From: Prorocentrum cordatum | Taxonomy: Eukaryota; Sar; Dinophyceae; Prorocentrales; Prorocentraceae | Length of the DNA stretch: 64,000 nt | Assembly: GCA_963575745.1 (NCBI GenBank) | Contig: CAUYUJ010003002.1 | Span: 764,403-828,402, forward strand | Direction of reading: 5' to 3' | In this document: positions 34,757 through 46,400 of the stretch, piece by piece | Layout of the letters: each line of letters begins with the position of its first letter | Position numbering within the stretch: the stretch's first letter is position 1 | The notes under the pieces: model-generated | Databases searched by the model: none | What the model was told of the DNA's origin: nothing | The model's input: the letters and a program-made list of their open reading frames with translations, nothing else | Translations under genes and position numbers: made by a program

Positions 34757-37700
34757 GAGGAGGAGGGAGGGGGCAGTGGGAGGAGTGAGCGCGGGACCTT
34801 CTCTTCAAAACGAGGACCCAACACCACAGGATGGTTGGGAATAGTTAAAGATGTATTTGAAACATCGTCCCCAGACTACGTTTTGACTACTCTCGAATCT
34901 TCCTCCACTAGAGAGACGTGCCCGACTTAACCCTGACATGGCCCCTGAGAGGGCCGCCGGAGGCACCGTGCGTCCGGCGGCGGCGCCCGCGGCGGGCGGG
35001 GGGGGGGCGCGCCTCCGCGCAGCGCCGCCGTGCACAGCGCCAGCGCGTCCTCGGCAGGCCGCCGGGGCGTTCTCTTCGCGCGCCGCTGCGCGGGGCCGGC
35101 GTGGTGAGGCGGCCCTCTGCGAAAACGGGGCCCGAGAATTCTCGGCCAGACGCACGAGTGACCCCTCCTCCTCCTCCTCATTCTCCTTCTCATCCTCCTC
35201 CTCCTTTTCCTTCTCCCCTCCTCCTCCTCCTCCTCCTCCTCCTCCTTTTCCTCCTCCCCCCCCCTCCTCCTCCTCCTCCTCCTCCTCCTCCTCCCTTCTT
35301 CTCTTCTCTTCTCTCTTCTTCCTCCTCCCTCCTCCTCCTCCTCCTCCTCCTCCTCCTCCTCCCTCCTCCTCCTCCCCTCCTCCTCCTCCTCCTCCTCCTC
35401 CTCCTCCTCCTCCTCCTCCTCCTCCTCCTCCTCCTCCCTCCTCCTCCTCCTCCTCCTCCTCCTCCTCCTCCTCCTCCTCCTCCTCCTCCCCTCCTCCTCC
35501 TCCTCCTCCTCCTCCTCCTCTCTCCTCCTCCTCCTCCTCCTCCATCCTCCTCCTCCTCCTCCTCCTCCCCTCCTCCTCCTCCTCCTCCTCCTCCTCCTCC
35601 TCCTCCTCCTCCATTCCTTTTCCTTATCAACATCCTCTGCCTGTCGCACCCCGAGGCTAGGCGGGCCAGGCGTTTCGCAAGAGACTTCCTCACCATTTAA
35701 CATTGGCAACAGGTTCACAGATGGAGGGCAGGTCGTTTTCAAAATGTGACTCTCGCCTTAGCTCCGCGTGCATTCGTTTTAAAAAGTTTACAAGAGCTTC
35801 GCGGATTGAGGGCGAACCGTTTTCAAAATGTGGCGCTCTCGCCTTCGCGCCGCGCACACTCGCTGTAAACCTTTGCAATACGCTTTCCAGATTGAGGGCG
35901 GATGGTTTTCAAAATGTGGCTCTCGTCTCCGCGCCGCGCACATTTGTTTTTCAACAGTTTGCAGGAGCTTCGCGGACTGAGGGCGGATCGTCTTCAAAAT
36001 GTGGCTCTCGCCCTCGCGCCGCGCACATGTGTGGTTCAAACTTGCAATAGCTTCCCGGAATGAGCGCGCGTTTTTTTTGTTTTTATATATATATATATAC
36101 ATCGCTTTATTTATTTATTTATCTGTTTATTTATTTATTTGTTTATTATTTTTTGTTTATGTATATATATATATGTATATTATAAAAAAGAGCTCTCGCC
36201 TTCTCGCCGCGCGCATTCGTTGTTAAAGACCGTAAGAGCTTCACGGATTGAGGGCGGCTCCTTTTCAAAATGTGGCTCGCGCCTCAGCGCCGCGCACAGT
36301 CGCTGTAACCATACGAGAGCTTCACGGGTTCCCATGACTGAAGTACCAGAAATGGCGTTCTTGAAGGATTCGCGACTATGGGGGTGCAGCAGTTACGATG
36401 CTTCGCGGTGTTGAAATCCCAGGAACGGCGTGGCACGATTCAAGGTCGTCAAGACGCAACAGTCAGGTTGGTTCGTGGCGTTGGAATCCCGAGGACAATG
36501 TATTAGGCATGCTTCGTGGTCTTCAGGCGGTTGTCTTCCGACGACGCAGATCCCTCTGTGGAAATGAACCGCTGTAGGGTCCTATGAGGAGGGAGCTTGG
36601 GGAAAGGGTTCATTCCAACATCGTTGGCGAGCCTTGGGTTTACACTGGTCCTTCTCCTCCTCCTCCTCCTCCTGACCTTTGGTGCGTAACTTTTTGGGGG
36701 CCGCGGGGGGACCAAACACAAAGGCGCAAGACGCTACTGCCGTATCGCGCTCGGCGATCGGGGGACCCCCATGGGCCCGTACCAAGGGTCACCCCAGCGA
36801 AGGATCACTCTCAGGTATAGTCGAAGTTCCAACGGTACGATTTTGCCAGTCCGGGCATGCTTTTCCTCGACTTCGGCACCGTGGGTGCCGTCTCGGGCCC
36901 CATGGCCTGTCTGAAACGGTCCTTTGACGAAACGCTGCTCCAGGGAAGCGGCCAGGACTCTGGGGGGGCCCGCGGCTTGAAGATAGCAGATCTGCGGATG
37001 TCAGGCAAGAAGGCCGGGGAAGGCTTGTTCTTCAAAGGGCCCCCACCTCCTCTCGCCGTGCAAAACAATGACGGCGGGAAGTGTTTCGCCATTTTCGGCC
37101 TCTGGGGCCCTCGTTAAGCCACGCGGGACCGTCAGACAACGGCTCAGGACGAAAACTCGGTCCAGGGGAAGGGGCCCAGATCGCCAGGAGCCTTCGCGAT
37201 GACGGCAACCGCCACGTCGGAGTTCAAGGCAAAGGGCCTCCTCAGCAGGGCCCGGGACGTTCGAAGGAGGAGGCCTCTCGGGAGCCATGAGTGCCTCTTC
37301 AGACCCTGACCTCCCAGAGTGGTGCAACATAGCCCTCCAGACCTACAGACCTAGGCGGCCTGCCTGAAACCTCGGCGGGAATTTAGATGGCGAGGTCTTG
37401 CTGTTATTTTTAGCCCCCCTGGAAGGTCAGGAGGAGGAGGAGGAGGAGGAGGAGGATCAGCGTAAACCAAATAATCATCAACGATGTTGGAATAAACCCT
37501 CCCTCCGAGCTCCCTCTTCATAGGCCCCTACACGGGTTCATTTCCACTGAGGGACCTGCGTCGTTGGAAGACAACCTTTTGACGATCCTGGCGCATGCCA
37601 GAACATCGTTCTCGGGGTTCCAATGCCACGGATCAACCTTACTGTTGCGTCTTGCCGATACAGAATCGCGCCAGGACGCCATTTTTGGGATCTCAACATT

Positions 37701-40127
37701 GCGAGTCGACGTAGTTGTTGCGCCCTCATAATCCTGAATCCTCCCAAAACGCCGCTTCTGATACGCTGACCATTGGAATATGAAAACCTTTTGCAACCTG
37801 AAAGAAAAACGAATGTGCGCGGCGCTAAAGCGATAAACACATTTTGAAAAGGAACCGCCCTCAATCCGTCAAGCTCTTGCAAATTCTTAAAACAAATGTG
37901 CGCGGCGCGAAGGAGAGAACCACATTTTGAAAACGACCCGCCCTCAATCCGTGAAGCTCTTGCAATTTTTCAAAACGGCTGCACGCGGAGCTAAGGCGAG
38001 AGCCACATTTTGAAAACGGCCATCCCTCCATCTGTGAACCTGTTGCCAATTTTTAAGCTTCAGGGTCATAAATGGTGAGGAAGTCTCTTGCGAAACGCCC
38101 GGACCGCCCTAAAAACTGGCCTCGAGGTACGACAGGGGGAAGTTATGTATAAGGAAAAAGAAGAACGAATGGAGGAGGAGGAGGAAGGAGGAGGAGGACG
38201 GGTCAGCATGGACCCCCGGGAGGGGTCCAGGTACCGGTCTGGACCAGAGTCGGGACGAGGGGGAAAATCAGCACGGGCCTTGGACACCAATGTCGAAGCT
38301 TCTCGAGGGGGGCGCGGCCGACGAAAATGGCCAAAGATGGGCCGATGAGGCAAGGATTGGCTCGGGCCTCTCGAAACGCACCCGGCGATGTGCAGCTGCG
38401 GGAACGCATCCCGAGACTGGAGAAGCGCAGAGCACCTACGAAAACGTAGGACAACTCCGAACCCAGAGCTCCGACGTCGTTTTTTTTGTTTTTGTTTTTT
38501 GTTGTTGTTGTTTTTTCTCCTAAATGTGGACGCCAGGAGGTCTGGATCCTTCCCCCGGGGCCAGTTTTGGATCCCGGGTAATTGCTGGACGGCCCAGGGC
38601 CCAGCGAGGGCATCCAGAGGCCGAACATTGCCACAACCTTCCCGTCGCGTTTTTGGTCGCGTGGAGAAGAATGTGGGCGGAGGTCGACATCGAGGAAGGA
38701 CGCCTGGGGTGGGCAAAACCACACCGTCAAGGACCCTCGAAGACTGTGCACCCTCATGATGCCATGACGCATATATATATATATAAATATATATATATAG
38801 ATATACATACTAGTGTGGACCCGTGGATTAAATCCACGAGGTTGGGCGGATCGAAGCATGGTAGCGCGCGCTGGGTGGTGCGACGCTGCCAGCTACTGCC
38901 GCAGATCCCTTGAAGCTTGTTTTAGTGCTGTTCCCCCACCGAAGGCGCCCAATGCATCGAAACGGGGGCCGAAGTGTTCGAGCTTCGCAAGAGGCAGACA
39001 TTCAGGAGTCCAGGCCTGAGCAACGTTCGAAGATTCGCCCTGGGATCGCGGCGGACGCGGGAGCGTGTTCGGGCAAACGCGGCGCCGTCTCGGGCCGCGT
39101 CGGAGACGTCGGAACGGCGTCGCGGCAAAGTAGGGAGCGCAGCGGGGCAGCCCCAGGGCCACCGGAGCGTTAAAACATGTTTTTTTCCGCCTGCGAGGGG
39201 CCTCTCGCCTCTCGTCCGCCCCCCTCTGTTGGAAGCAATTTTGAATCTTCTTGGGAGCCGTTTGGGAGCTCTATGGGGGTTGTTTTGGGCTCCTCGGGGG
39301 CTTCTCGGAGCCCTCTTGGGCCGGCAGGGCGCCTCGTGGGCCGTCTTGGGGCCGTCTTGGGCCATCTTGGGCGCCTATCGGGCCGTCTTGGGGCCATCGT
39401 GGGCTGTCCTGAGCCCCTCTTGGGCCTCTCGTGAGGTCCTCTTGGGTCGTCTTGGGCGCCTCTTGGGTCGTCCTGGGCCCGTCTGGAGCCGTCTTTGGGC
39501 CCTCTTGGGGGCCGTCTTTGGCGATCTTGGAAGCCTCTGGGGCCGTCGAAAAGCAATAAGCCGAATCTGCCGAAAATGTTAATTTTCCGAAGGGAGTGTG
39601 ACGAATTTAGCTTGAGGGAACCCTTTCGGGGGACCCCTTGGACCCGCCTGGAGCCGTCCGCGGGCGTCTTTGGGGCTCATGGGGCCGTCTGGAGAACATC
39701 TTGGACCGCCTGAAAGCCGTCTTGGGTCGTCTCGGGGCCTCCATGGGCCGTCTCGGGGCTCTTCTGGGGAGCTCCAGTGCCGTTTCGGCCCCCCGCAAAC
39801 CCATCAAGCATCTTTCGGATTTATTTGAATGGATATATGAATACATACATATAGAGGGAGAGGGAGAGAGAGAGAGAGAGAGAGATAGAGAGACTAGAAC
39901 CATCGCGCGCGCTTCGCGCGCGCTCAGGTTCTAGCAGGCCCCAGGACTGGACGAATTCATTGCTCCACTGAAGTAGTGGATCAAAGTCCACGCAATCCAA
40001 TCTGCATTCCGAAAGGCCTTCGAGGAAAATGGTTGTGTAAGGGGGCGGAGGCCGTATGAATCGGGTTCCCGCAAGGCCTTCTGGGAGCATGGGTTTGGGG
40101 GCGTCTTGGGGAGCCTGTTGGGGCGTG

Positions 40128-40225
<98 letters not shown>

Positions 40226-40260
40226 GTCGTCGTAATGTCGTCGTCAGCTATTGGGGCGCG

Positions 40261-40334
<74 letters not shown>

Positions 40335-43310
40335 TCGTCGTCGTTTCGTCGTCGTCGTCGGTTCAAGAGGGCACTTGGGGCAACTTTGTGCGAAACGATC
40401 TGCGGAGGGCCGCGAGAAGGCGATCAGTCATGTTCCCAATCAACTTCCCAGACAGCTCTCCTGTAGCATGATGGTACTTCGAAGCCTCCGGAGACTCGCG
40501 GGCCCATGATGAACCATGTCCCCGGAAGGCTTTCTGGGGACATGGTTTGTTGGGGTGTGTTGGGGGGTCTCTTGGGCGTTCCCTGGGGGCCCCTTGGGGG
40601 CCTCCGGGAACTCTCGGGCCCATGATGAACCATGTCCCCGGAAGGTTTTCTGGGGTCATGATTTCTTAGGGTGCGTTGGGGGGCCTCTTGGGCTTTCCCT
40701 GGGGGTTGGGGCTTCCTGGGGGCCTCTTGGGCGCCTCACGGGGCTTCGTGGGAGCCTCTTGGTGACCTCCGGGGGCCTCCAGGCGGCCTCTAGGGCCAGA
40801 GACCTCGAAATATCGGTTGGCGGTCCCCCTCTGGGCCCTCTCTTGGGGAGCTCTTGGGCCACAATTGGGTTGTCTGGGGAGCTTCCTGGGCCGTCTTGGG
40901 GCCCTCGCCCGTCTTGGAGCGATCTGAAGGGCCTCCGAGCGAGGCCGTGAGGGAGCGCTGGGAAGCGGGGGAAGCAAGAACGCGTAAATCCTTCAGAAAC
41001 CATCGGAACAATAGTGAATCTTGCCTCGCAGGGCCCTTTTGGGGAGCCTCTTGAGTGCGTCCTGGAGCGTGTTGGAGTCCTCGTCGGCCGCCGTCTTGAG
41101 GGCAGCTTGGGCGTCTTCGGGGCCTCTTGGGACCGTCTAGGGCCCTCTCGGGACCTCCATTAGCCTGTCGTGGCCTGCTTCGGGGCGGGCCCAGGGCGCC
41201 TCGGGACCCCTCTGGGCCTTCTTTTGGCGCGCTCTTGGGGCACACTTGGGTTGTGTGGGGAGCATCCTGCGCCGTCCTGGGGCCCTCGTCGGGGCCTCGT
41301 GGGCCTTCTTGGAGCGATCTGAAGGGCCTCCGAGGCCGTGAGGGAGCTCTGGAAAGCGGGAAAAGCGAGAGCGCCAAAATCCGAAACACTCGGAAAACGA
41401 ACGAATCTTGCCTTCCAGGGCCCTCTTGGGGAGCCTCTTGAGTCCGTCCTGGAGCGTGTTGGAGTCCTCGTCGGATGTCTTGAGGGCATCTTGGGCGTCT
41501 TCGGGGCCTCGTGGGACCGCCTTGGGCCCTCTCGGGACCCCCTTAGCCTGTCGTGGCCTGCTTCGGGGCGGGCTCGGGCCGCCTCGGGAGCTCTGGACCC
41601 CCCCCCGCAAACCCCGGTGGGCACCGATGGGGGGAACAGGCAGCGGCCCGCCCCCCCCCCCCACCCCGAGCCTACTCCGAGATAGAGAATCATGTTCCCG
41701 GGAAGCTTTCCGGGAGCATGATTTATTCGGCTCTCTAGGAGGGGGGCCTCTGGGGGCTCACCGAGGGGCGCCTTTTGGCATTGTCGGCAAGCCTATTGGA
41801 AACATGTTTGGGGCGGTGGGCGGAAGCCCAAGGGATCATGCTCCTGGAAAGCTATCTGGGAAATACGATTTTCCGAAGTGTCTTGGGGGCCCGCAGGGGG
41901 CTTTCCCTGCGGGCCCCTTGGGGGCCTATGGGGGCTTCCGGGGGGCCTCTTGGGAGCCTCACGGTGCTTCTTGGGAGCCTCTTGATGGCCTCCGGGGGCG
42001 TCCTAGGAGCCCTCTCAGGCCGGAGACTTTGAAATGTCGCGCTCTTCGGGCCCTCTTGGGTCGCTCTTGGGGCGAAGCCGTCTTGGGGGCCTCCTGGGCC
42101 AGCTTTGGGGCCTCTGGGGCCGTCTTTGGGATGTTCCGTCAGCCCCACAGGACGACCCTTTTGGGCCGTCTTGTGCCCTCTTGGGTCTCTCTTGGGCTGT
42201 GTTGGGGCTCCGCGGGGGCGTCTTGGGCACTGCGAAGACGAAGGAAAAAAGTATGCTGAATGTGTACGTTTTGCTACGGGAACGGGCCGATTTTTGCCTC
42301 TTGAAGGCCCTCTTGGGGCCCTCTTCGGCCATCTTGAAGCCATCTCGGGCCCTCTGGGGCCTTGCTTAGGCTGTCTTGTGGGCCTCTTGGGCGTCCTCGG
42401 AACTCGGAAATCATGTTCCTGGAGAGGCTTCCGGGAACAGGATTGCGAACGGGGCCCTCTTGGGCCTCCCTGAGGCCATCTTGGGGGCCTCCTGGGCCGG
42501 CTTCGGGGCCTCTTGGGCCATCTTGGGGTGTTCCGTGAGCCCCATTGGCCGACTCTTTTGGGCCGTCTTGGGTCCTCGTGGGTCTCTCTTGGGCTGTCTT
42601 GGGGCTCCTCGGGGGCGCCTGGGGCACTGTGAAGACGAAGCCAGCGAGTATGCTGAAATTGTACGTTTTACAAAGGAAATGGGCCAGGTCTTGCCTCTTG
42701 AAGGCCTTCTTGGGGCCTTCTTCGGCCATCTTCAAGCCATCTCGGGCCCATGGGGGCCTCGCTCAGGCTCTCCTGGGGCCCAGTAGGGGGCCCTGGGAGC
42801 CCGGAAGTCATGTTCCCGGAGAGGCTTCGGGGAACATGATTTCGAACGGGGCCCTCTTGGGCCTCCCTGAGGCCGTCTTGGGGGCCTCCTGGGCCGGCTT
42901 CGGGGCCTCTTGGGCCGTCTTGGGGTGTTCCGTGAGCCCCATTGGCCGACTCTTTTGGGCCGTCTTGGGTCCTCGTGGGTCTCTCTTGGGCTGTCTTGGG
43001 GCTCCTCGGAGGCGCCTGGGTCACTGTGAAGACGAAGCCAGCGAGTATGCTGAAACTATACGTTTACAAAGGAAATGGGCAGATTTGTGCCTCTTGAAAG
43101 CCCTCTTGGGGCCCTCACAGGCCCTCTTCGGCGTTCTTGGGCGTCTTTGGGGCCTCTTCAAGTTTTCGTGACCGACTGTACGGCCCGCGTGGCTTGTCGT
43201 GGGCAATTTGGAAGCAGCCCGGGGCAGTCCCGGGCGGTCTGTGACCCCCCAAAAGTTCGGGCGGGCGGCCATGGGGGATGACGGCACCGATTTTGGCCGC
43301 CCCCAGCCTA

Positions 43311-43352
<42 letters not shown>

Positions 43353-43432
43353 CACATCTGTGCCAATGTTTATTTGTGCACATATATATATATATACATA
43401 TCTGATATATATATATAATATATATATATATA

Positions 43433-43477
<45 letters not shown>

Positions 43478-46400
43478 TATGTCCTGAAAACTTGTGGAGA
43501 ATCTGGCGGCCCTCGTTTCTGGAACCCGTGAAGGACCACAAGACACCTGGGACACCAAGTGAAAATCCGGAGAATCTTGGAGCGCACCCGTCAGTCGGAC
43601 GACGCAGGTCGAACCATGAAGGGAGGACGGCGGTGAACGCAGACTTGGGCTTTCGCCCGCCCATGGAAGAGGAGGGAAGAAGGAGGAGGAGGAGGAGGAG
43701 GAGGAGGAGGAGGGAAGAAGGAAAAAAAACACTCGATCCTTGAAGTAGGAAGGCGCCTAAAGTAGATTGGGAGCGCTTTCGCGGCTTTGTCGACCCCCTG
43801 AGGCCTGGACCCTTTCCCATGGACTGGTTTTTCATCCTGAATCGTTTTTGACAATCCCCAGGCCCAGCAAGGGCCCCCAGAGGCTGAAAATAGTGAAAAA
43901 CTGCCCGTCACGTTTTTTCACAACGCGAGGGTGTCTGGGTGGCCTGGGTTGCAGCGTATCGCTCTCGCGACTTCGTGCTCCCCTGCGGGTCTAGGCCTCC
44001 CAGATGGGATCGGAGCAGATGGGGTTCGGAGGCTCGCGCCGCACCGCCGATGCATCGCCGGTGCGGCTCGGTGTGGATCCCGATCTGCTCCACGTCGACG
44101 TCGCCGATGCATCGCCCGCGTCGACGATGCATCGCCAGTGCACCGCCGACGCATCGCAGGTGCATCGGCGATGCGGCGCGATCCTCCGACCCCCGTCTGC
44201 TCCAGGAGGAGGAGGGAGGAGGAGGAGGAGGAGGAGGAGGAGGAGGAGGAGGAGGAGGAGGCGGAGGAGGAGGAGGAGGAGGAGGACCCCATCGGGGAGG
44301 CCTCTGCCTGCGGGTCCTCGTCCCCAACGAGCGCTGCGGCCTCCGCGGGCGGCGCGGCCTCCAGCGCGGCGGCGGCGAGCCAGACGGGCTCGCCGCCCGC
44401 CGCGCGCACCTCCGCGCTGCCGTCCGAGGCGTCGAGCTCGCGCACGCGGGCGCAGCGGCCCAGGACGGCGCACCTCGCCGCGTCGCCGTCCGCCCACCTC
44501 ATCCTGCTGCCTCTGCTCCGCGCTCCTCCGCCCCCCCCCCCCCCCTCCTGCCCCTCCGCCTCCTCCTCCTGTTCCTTTCTCTCTCCCTCCCCCCCTCCCT
44601 CCCTCCCTTTTCCTCCTCCTCCTCCTCCTCCTCCTCCTCCTCCTCCTCTCTCCCCCTTCACCTCCTCCCACTCCTCTCTCTTCCTGCTCCTCCTCCCTCC
44701 TCCTCCCTGTCCCTCCCTTTCTCCTGCTCCTCCGACTCCTCCTCCCTATCCTTCTCCTTCTCATCTGGCTCCTCCTCTCCCCTCCCCCCTCCTCCTCCTG
44801 GCTCTCCTCTCCTCCATCGTCTTGTTCTACTCTTCCTCCATCGTCAAGTCCCCCTCTTCCTCTCCTACATCGTCCTGTCCATCGTCGTGTTCTTCATCGT
44901 CCTGTCCTGTACTCCTCCTCCTCCTCCTCCTCCTCCTCCTCCTCCTCCTCCGTACCTTCTCTGACAACGCCTTGTCCCCTAGTGTCCTTTCCTCCTCCCT
45001 CCCTCCTCGTCCTCCTTCCTCCTCCTCCTGCCCCTCCTCCTGCTCCTCCTCCTCCTTCTCCCTCCTCCCTCCCCCCTCTTCCTCCAACTCCTCCCTCTTC
45101 TTCCATCTTCTCTCCTCCTCCTCCTCCTCCTTCTCCTCCTCCTCCTCATCCCTATCCTCGTCCTCCCTATCCTCCTCCGTCTCATCTGGCTCCTCCTCTC
45201 CCCCTCCCCCCTCCTCCTCCTGCCCCTCCTCCTCCTCCTCCGCCTCCTCCTCCTCCTCCTCCTCCTTCTCCCTCCCCACCCACGTAATTATTTCCATACC
45301 CATCCTTCTCCTCCTCCTCCTCCTCCTCCTCCTCCTCCTCCTCCTCCTCCTCCTCTTCTTTCACGCCACTACCACCAGTACAACCTCTGCCCATTGCCCA
45401 GGACGGCGCACCTCGCCGCGTCGTTGTCCTCGCCGATGCCGCAGTCACGGCAAGCATTCAGCACCGCTTGCTGGTCCTCCAGCACGCGGACCACCTCGGG
45501 ACGAGGCCAGCCTGGTACCAAGCCAATTCGATACGCGCTTCTGCTCGTGCTGGCACGCGCCGCAGCGCGCACCAAGTTGGTCTGGTACACGGTTGCCGTC
45601 GTCCGACACTAGGCTGCGCTTGCACGCGGCCCTCAGAACCTCGCCATCGATCAGAGGTCTATGCCTTGTCCATTTTTGTTACCTAACAGCTCTTGCTGAT
45701 AGGTTTCTAGTGGTCTCAAAAGAGAGCATCATGACTCCTCAAGGGGGTCTGGGCGGGACCCGGGGAGGCTGCCGTCGAAGCCGAAATCGCTTGGGACATC
45801 CTCGCAAAATCGCTCTTGGTGCTCCCAGAACTCCATTCCCGGGCCACATTTTGGATGCCCGGAGCCAACTGTAGGCCACTTCGTGCTCTTCGACTTCCCA
45901 GAACTCCATTCCCGGGCCACATTTTGGATGCCCGGAGCCAACTGTAGGCCACTTCGTGCTCTTCGATTTCCCAGAACTCCATTCCCGGGCCACATTTTGG
46001 ATGCCCGGAGCCAACTGTAGGCCACTTCGTGCTCTTCAAGTTCCCAGAACTCCATTCCTGGGCATGATTTTGAATGCCCGGAGCCAACTGTAGGCCACTT
46101 CGTGTTCTTCTAGTTCCCAGAACTCCATTCCTGGGCCACATTTTGAATGCTGAGGCAGGCTGATGCTGCGGCCGAGGCAGGCTGAGGCTGAGGCAGGCTG
46201 AGGCTGAGGCCGAGGCTGAAGGCAGACTGAGGCTGAGGCTGAAGCAGACTGAGGCTGAGGCTGAGGCAGGCTGAGGCTGAGGCTGAAGCAGGCTGATGCT
46301 GAGGCAGGCTGAGGCTGAGGCTGAGGCTGATGCAGGCTGAGGCTGAGGCAGGCTGAGGCTGAGGCCGAGGCTGAAGGCAGACTGAGGCTGAGGCTGAAGC

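Noticed and set aside
34805-35742. Long open frames rich in Glu, Gly, Ser, Leu or Pro over the CTC tract
   Set aside because: They are translations of a triplet microsatellite, open in every frame on both strands. Similar frames at 2.3-2.9, 16.8-17.8, 24.8-26.9, 44.2-45.4 and 57.1-57.9 kb were rejected for the same reason.
45833-46145. CRISPR array (73-bp regular units)
   Set aside because: The units are contiguous and similar along their whole length, with no unique spacers, and the context is eukaryotic.
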